Source: an uncultured Bacteroidales bacterium (GTDB lineage Bacteria; Bacteroidota; Bacteroidia; Bacteroidales; Muribaculaceae). Taken from it: a stretch of 8,267 bases of DNA. Where the stretch lies: NCBI GenBank assembly GCA_949123685.1, contig CASBHZ010000110.1, positions 1-8,267 of the forward strand, in the 5' to 3' direction. The notes under the pieces are model-generated. The model had not been told where the DNA came from. It saw nothing but the letters and a program-made list of their open reading frames with translations, and did no database searches. Shown here piece by piece: positions 4,368 to 8,267 of this stretch (position 1 is its first letter; every line of letters begins with the position of its first letter). The position numbers and the translations under genes were made by a program.

Positions 4368-6155
4368 ATGGCTGAAACTAAAGTACAGACCGCCATCGAA
4401 AACTTCGATTGGGAAGCTTATGAGAATGGCGAAACAGCTGGTTCGAAGAACCGTCAGGAACTCACTAACACCTACGACGAGTCTCTTAAGACAGCTAAAG
4501 AAAACGAGGTAGTGACCGGTACAGTTAAGTCTATTTCAAAACGCGAGGTTCGCGTTGATATAGGCATGAAATCTGACGCCATCATCCCCGTTAGCGAATT
4601 CCGCTACAATCCTGACCTTAAAGTAGGCGATGAAGTGGAAGTTTACATCGAGACGCTCGAAGACAAAAACGGTCAGCTCCGTCTTTCTCACAAGAAAGCT
4701 TGCCAGACTCGCAGCTGGGATCGTGTCAACGAAGCTCTTGAAAAAGATGAAATCATCAAAGGTTATGTTAAGAGCCGCACTAAGGGTGGTATGATCGTTG
4801 ACGTATTCGGCATCGAAGCATTCCTCCCCGGTTCTCAGATCGACGTTCGCCCCATCCGCGATTACGACGTATTTGTTGACAAGACCATGGAATTCAAGGT
4901 TGTCAAGATCAACCAGGAATACAAGAATGTTGTCGTAAGCCACAAAGCCCTCATCGAGGCAGAGCTTGAACAACAGAAGAAAGAAATCATCTCCAAACTG
5001 GAGAAAGGTCAGGTGCTCGAAGGCAAGGTCAAGAATATCACTCCTTATGGTGTATTCGTGGATCTCGGCGGTGTTGACGGTCTCGTTCACATCACCGACC
5101 TCAGCTGGGGCCGCGTTTCAGATCCCCGCGAGGTTGTTGAGCTTGATCAGGACATCAAAGTCGTTATCATTGACTTCGATGACGAGAAAAAACGTATCGC
5201 TCTCGGTCTCAAGCAGCTTATGCCCCATCCTTGGGATAACCTTGATGCCAACCTCAAAGTTGGAGATCATGTTCAGGGTAAAGTTGTTGTTATGGCAGAC
5301 TATGGTGCATTCGTTGAGGTTCAGCCGGGCGTAGAAGGTCTCGTTCACGTTAGCGAGATGAGCTGGAGCCAGCACCTCCGCAGCGCTCAGGACTTCCTCA
5401 AAGTTGGCGACGAAATCGAGGCTGTTGTCCTCACTCTCGATCGCGACGAGCGCAAGATGAGCCTCGGTCTCAAACAGCTCAAGAAAGATCCATGGGAGAA
5501 TATCGAAGAGAAATATGCTATTGGCAGCCGCCACACAGCTAAGGTTCGCAACTTCACTAACTTCGGCGTATTCGTTGAGATCGAAGAAGGCGTTGACGGA
5601 CTCATCCACATCTCTGACCTCTCTTGGACAAAGAAAATCAAACATCCTTCAGAGTTCACTCAGGTTGGCAACGACATCGAGGTTCAGGTTCTCGAGATCG
5701 ACAAAGACAACCGTCGTCTCTCTCTTGGCCACAAACAGCTTGAAGAGAATCCCTGGGATGTATTTGAGACTATCTACACTGTAGGTTCAATCCACGAAGG
5801 CACAATCACTGAAGTTATGGATAAGGGTGCCGTTATCTCACTTCCTCACGGAGTTGAAGGTTTCGCCACTCCCAAGCACCTCGTTAAAGAAGACGGCTCA
5901 CAGGCTAAGCTCAACGAGAAACTTGACTTCAAAGTGATCGAGTTTAACAAAGACAGCAAGCGCATCATCCTCAGCCACAGCCGCATCGCAGAAGACGCTA
6001 ACAAACCTGAGCGTCGCGAGAAACCTGCTGCACGCAAAGCTCCCAAGGCTGCTGAGACTGCAGCAGCTCCGGCAATCGAGAAAACAACTCTCGGTGACCT
6101 CGGTGCCCTCCAGGCTCTTAAAGAGCAGATGCAGAAAGAAGAGAAGAAAGGATAA
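4368..6155 (+). CDS. rpsA: 30S ribosomal protein S1
   Basis: The protein is 595 residues from the ATG at 4368. The frame stays open back to 4242, with another ATG at 4281. The 4368 start is chosen because it directly precedes the acidic N-terminal segment typical of Bacteroidota S1 (IENFDWEAYENGE), while the upstream part looks like leader. There are six S1 RNA-binding domains, at about 46-109, 127-194, 213-284, 298-371, 384-458 and 471-540. Domains 3-5 are the most canonical (YGVFVDLGGVDGLVHITDLSW and relatives). A charged Ala/Lys/Glu-rich tail follows (541-595). S1 binds mRNA on the small subunit and helps initiation, which fits the weak Shine-Dalgarno signals here. Codon use is visibly skewed to CTC, CGT/CGC and GTT, as expected for a highly expressed gene. 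It forms a single-gene unit with its own promoter and terminator. Confidence 0.97.
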   Translation: MAETKVQTAIENFDWEAYENGETAGSKNRQELTNTYDESLKTAKENEVVTGTVKSISKREVRVDIGMKSDAIIPVSEFRYNPDLKVGDEVEVYIETLEDKNGQLRLSHKKACQTRSWDRVNEALEKDEIIKGYVKSRTKGGMIVDVFGIEAFLPGSQIDVRPIRDYDVFVDKTMEFKVVKINQEYKNVVVSHKALIEAELEQQKKEIISKLEKGQVLEGKVKNITPYGVFVDLGGVDGLVHITDLSWGRVSDPREVVELDQDIKVVIIDFDDEKKRIALGLKQLMPHPWDNLDANLKVGDHVQGKVVVMADYGAFVEVQPGVEGLVHVSEMSWSQHLRSAQDFLKVGDEIEAVVLTLDRDERKMSLGLKQLKKDPWENIEEKYAIGSRHTAKVRNFTNFGVFVEIEEGVDGLIHISDLSWTKKIKHPSEFTQVGNDIEVQVLEIDKDNRRLSLGHKQLEENPWDVFETIYTVGSIHEGTITEVMDKGAVISLPHGVEGFATPKHLVKEDGSQAKLNEKLDFKVIEFNKDSKRIILSHSRIAEDANKPERREKPAARKAPKAAETAAAPAIEKTTLGDLGALQALKEQMQKEEKKG

Positions 6156-6180
6156 TCATACTTCACTTCCAACCCAAATA

Positions 6181-6222
6181 AAAACAGGTGTGTCAGTTTT
6201 TCTGACACACCCGTTTTCTTTT
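6181..6222. terminator. Bidirectional terminator between rpsA and pulA
   Basis: GGTGTGTCAG (6187-6196) pairs perfectly with CTGACACACC (6202-6211) around a TTTTT loop. After one A-C mismatch the stem extends through AAAAC (6181-6185) and GTTTT (6213-6217). TTTTCTTTT follows on the plus strand and TTTTTATTT on the minus strand, so both convergent genes are served. It starts 26 bases after the rpsA stop. Confidence 0.93.
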
Positions 6223-6237
6223 AGTAAACCTTAAATG

Positions 6238-8220
6238 TTAAAGGCTTCTTAGAATCAGTGCTGAATATGGAGCCAGCTCAATGTCCCCTCCCAGGAATAT
6301 ATCGGCACCGTTTTCTTTAATAAAATTTCCGTCTTTAAGCACCACACTCCATTTACCTCTCTTCACATTAATTTTCTGAGGCTTGGAAGCGCCATTGAAA
6401 ACAACTTTGATATCCTTCCACTCATCCCCGTTTGCATGATCCTTAAGTGTGTAGGAAATCAAGTTAGGAGTTTTTACTGAATCGATATTGTCGAAAACGA
6501 GATATTTTGCGATATCCTTGGCATTATTCATCCGGAAAGCAGGATGCGCCTTACGCAGTTCTATAAGGTTCCTGTAATAATCAAACTGGTCACGATATTT
6601 AGCCTTGTTACTCCAGTCTATGGCATTGATAGAATCGGGACTTTTATAAGAGTTATGCACCCCCTTCTTATCGCGAAACACCTCTTCACCGGCAAACATA
6701 AAAGGAGTGCCCTGAGAAGTGAAAACTATCGTCTGTGCGAGTTTTGCGGCATCAAGCATACTCTTTTCAGGTTCACCCGCCATAGACTTCTTCAGTTTAT
6801 CAGTGAGACACAAGTCATCATGACACGAAACATAATTAACTATCATCTCCGGAGATCCGGCATATGCAAATTTTGAATTATTACCTTTCGAATAATCCAC
6901 TTGGGGATGATTTGTGGCAGCGACAATACCGATCTTAACAGTCTCCTCAAGACCCGGCTTGCCCGTTGCAAATCCCCTGTCGGCTGCATCCGTATAATGT
7001 CCTTTCACGGCATCGCGAAGATCATCCGAGAAAACAGCGATATCCTTCATCTTCGACACATTCTCCTTTAACGCCCTGCGTTCTTTTGCAAGAGGAGAAT
7101 CCCCAGCTGTCCATCCCTCTCCATAAACAAAGACTGACGGATTAATCTTCTTAAGCTCCTCCGCAACGCGGTTCATAGTCTCCGTGTCATGAATCGCCAT
7201 GAGATCAAAGCGAAAACCGTCGATGTGATACTCATTTACCCAATATTTCACGGAATTGACAATATAATCGGAAGTCTGCTTAAGGTCGGAAGAAGTTTCA
7301 TTGCCACACCCGGAAGCATCCGAATACCTTCCGTCATCCCAATGCCGGTGGTAATACCCGGGAGCTGTCAGTTCAAAATTCGATCCGTCATTCTCAGCCG
7401 TATGATTATACACCACATCCATTATGACACCGATACCGGCATCATGCAATGCCTTGATCATTTCCTTCATCTCACGTACACGAGTGGATGGATCGGATGG
7501 ATTCGTAGAATATGAACCCTCGGGAACATTATAATTCTGCGGATCATATCCCCAGTTATAAGTATTGTTCTGAAGATTTGTCTCGTCAACTGAATTATAA
7601 TCATAAGAAGGAAGAATATGGACATGAGTCACGCCCAACTCTTTAAGATGGTCTATCCCCGTCTTCTGCCCGTCAGGAGACACTGTCCCGGATTCTGTAA
7701 GAGCAAGAAATTTACCCTTATTGGCTATACCCGACGAAGGATGCATCGACATGTCACGATGATGCATCTCATAGACAATAACATCCGAAAAACTCTTCAC
7801 TTCCGGTCCTTTGTCAGAATCCCAACCCTTCGGGTTCGTCTTGGAAAAATCAATAATGGCGGCACGCTTGCCATTAACACCGACAGCCTTCGCCCAGACA
7901 CCTGGGGTTTCCAGAAGCCACTTCCCGTCATATTTAACCTTAAAAGTATAGAACTTGCCATACAGCTGTTCGGGAACCATAGCTGTCCATGTACCTGTAG
8001 CCTCATCTTTACTCATGGGAACAGTCTTGAACGCCATTCCCGTGCGCCCGTTATCATAAAGACTCAACAAAACCTCCTGAGCCCTGGGACTCCAGAGACG
8101 GAAATGAGTGCCCGAAGCATCCACTTTGAGTTCCAGGTCATCCCCGGAATAGACTGGATAGGAAACAAACTGCGAGTCAAATGCACTCTGTGCACGAATC
8201 TCAGCGCAAAAGCCACCCCC
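6238..8220 (-). CDS. pulA: Type I pullulanase (GH13), 5' end truncated at contig edge
   Basis: There are 660 native codons, and the start is missing. An apparent GTG start at 8235 lies in the adapter and adds a false MLFRS. The first native residues are GGGFCAEIRAQSAF; probably only a signal peptide or short N-terminus is lost. A CBM48-like domain (about 25-115, with THFRLWSPRAQEV) precedes the GH13 barrel. The pullulanase hallmark YNWGYDP is at about 221-227. The four GH13 regions are DVVYNH (268-273), GFRFD with nucleophile Asp339, YGEGW with acid/base Glu368, and VSCHDD (464-469, transition-state Asp468). A beta-sandwich C-terminal domain ends in LAPYSALILRSL. The enzyme cleaves alpha-1,6 branches in pullulan, starch or glycogen fragments. 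Its promoter is outside the window. No frameshift is seen. Confidence 0.95.
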   Translation of the reverse strand, partial: GGGFCAEIRAQSAFDSQFVSYPVYSGDDLELKVDASGTHFRLWSPRAQEVLLSLYDNGRTGMAFKTVPMSKDEATGTWTAMVPEQLYGKFYTFKVKYDGKWLLETPGVWAKAVGVNGKRAAIIDFSKTNPKGWDSDKGPEVKSFSDVIVYEMHHRDMSMHPSSGIANKGKFLALTESGTVSPDGQKTGIDHLKELGVTHVHILPSYDYNSVDETNLQNNTYNWGYDPQNYNVPEGSYSTNPSDPSTRVREMKEMIKALHDAGIGVIMDVVYNHTAENDGSNFELTAPGYYHRHWDDGRYSDASGCGNETSSDLKQTSDYIVNSVKYWVNEYHIDGFRFDLMAIHDTETMNRVAEELKKINPSVFVYGEGWTAGDSPLAKERRALKENVSKMKDIAVFSDDLRDAVKGHYTDAADRGFATGKPGLEETVKIGIVAATNHPQVDYSKGNNSKFAYAGSPEMIVNYVSCHDDLCLTDKLKKSMAGEPEKSMLDAAKLAQTIVFTSQGTPFMFAGEEVFRDKKGVHNSYKSPDSINAIDWSNKAKYRDQFDYYRNLIELRKAHPAFRMNNAKDIAKYLVFDNIDSVKTPNLISYTLKDHANGDEWKDIKVVFNGASKPQKINVKRGKWSVVLKDGNFIKENGADIFLGGDIELAPYSALILRSL

Positions 8221-8267
8221 AGATCGGAAGAGCACACGTCTGAACTCCAGTCACGCGATAGTATCTC
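8221..8267 (+). other. Illumina TruSeq P7-side adapter with index (non-biological)
   Basis: Positions 8221-8254 match the TruSeq index adapter exactly (AGATCGGAAGAGC through CCAGTCAC). They are followed by an 8-base index GCGATAGT (8255-8262) and the start of the constant tail, ATCTC. The pullulanase reading frame runs into it, which creates a false start codon at 8235-8233. Confidence 0.98.

Noticed and set aside
4536..5645. Long minus-strand open frames opposite rpsA (184 and 175 codons)
   Set aside because: They are complements of the strongly codon-biased S1 gene, have no recognisable domains, and lack start signals.

Overview
The window is an 8.18 kb bacterial insert (about 40-8220) flanked on both sides by Illumina TruSeq adapter sequence (7-39 on the left, 8221-8254 on the right, each with index bases). 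The adapters are not biology, and they cut the gene at each end. The insert points to Bacteroidota, most likely a gut Bacteroidales. The evidence is a TTTG-N19-TAnnTTTG type promoter before rpsA, AT-rich leaders without clear Shine-Dalgarno sites, a six-domain ribosomal protein S1 typical of the phylum, and secreted GH43 and type I pullulanase glycosidases. A Muribaculaceae-like source is plausible, but this is an inference from general resemblance.

Layout. At the left edge, 40-120 may be the last codons of a truncated gene. A six-unit heptamer repeat follows at 169-210, and then a secreted GH43-family glycosidase (326-1345, +), whose start codon is hugged by an 11-bp inverted repeat. Nine bases further on, and convergent with it, is a SprT-like zinc metalloprotease-domain protein (1355-2023, -). 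Divergent from that is a small orphan lipoprotein (2098-2469, +). A 46-bp perfect palindrome separates the lipoprotein from the convergent secreted M48 metallopeptidase (2554-3348, -). The M48 gene shares a 61-bp head-to-head intergenic region with a three-helix membrane protein (3410-3967, +).

The 400-base gap 3968-4367 begins right at that gene's stop codon. It holds two more heptamer arrays facing each other, several small palindromes, and the promoter and long leader of rpsA (4368-6155, +). A strong bidirectional terminator separates rpsA from the convergent pullulanase gene (6238-8220, -), whose 5' end is lost into the right adapter.

The genes alternate in strand and each looks like its own transcription unit, so there is no operon and no evident multi-gene system. 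Two themes link them. One is extracellular or periplasmic polysaccharide use (GH43 and PulA). The other is envelope proteins (lipoprotein, M48 peptidase, membrane protein). I did not find a convincing new system. The most unusual native signals are the TTTTCRG heptamer arrays, the facing promoters at 3364-3394, the inverted repeat at the GH43 start, and the structured rpsA leader.
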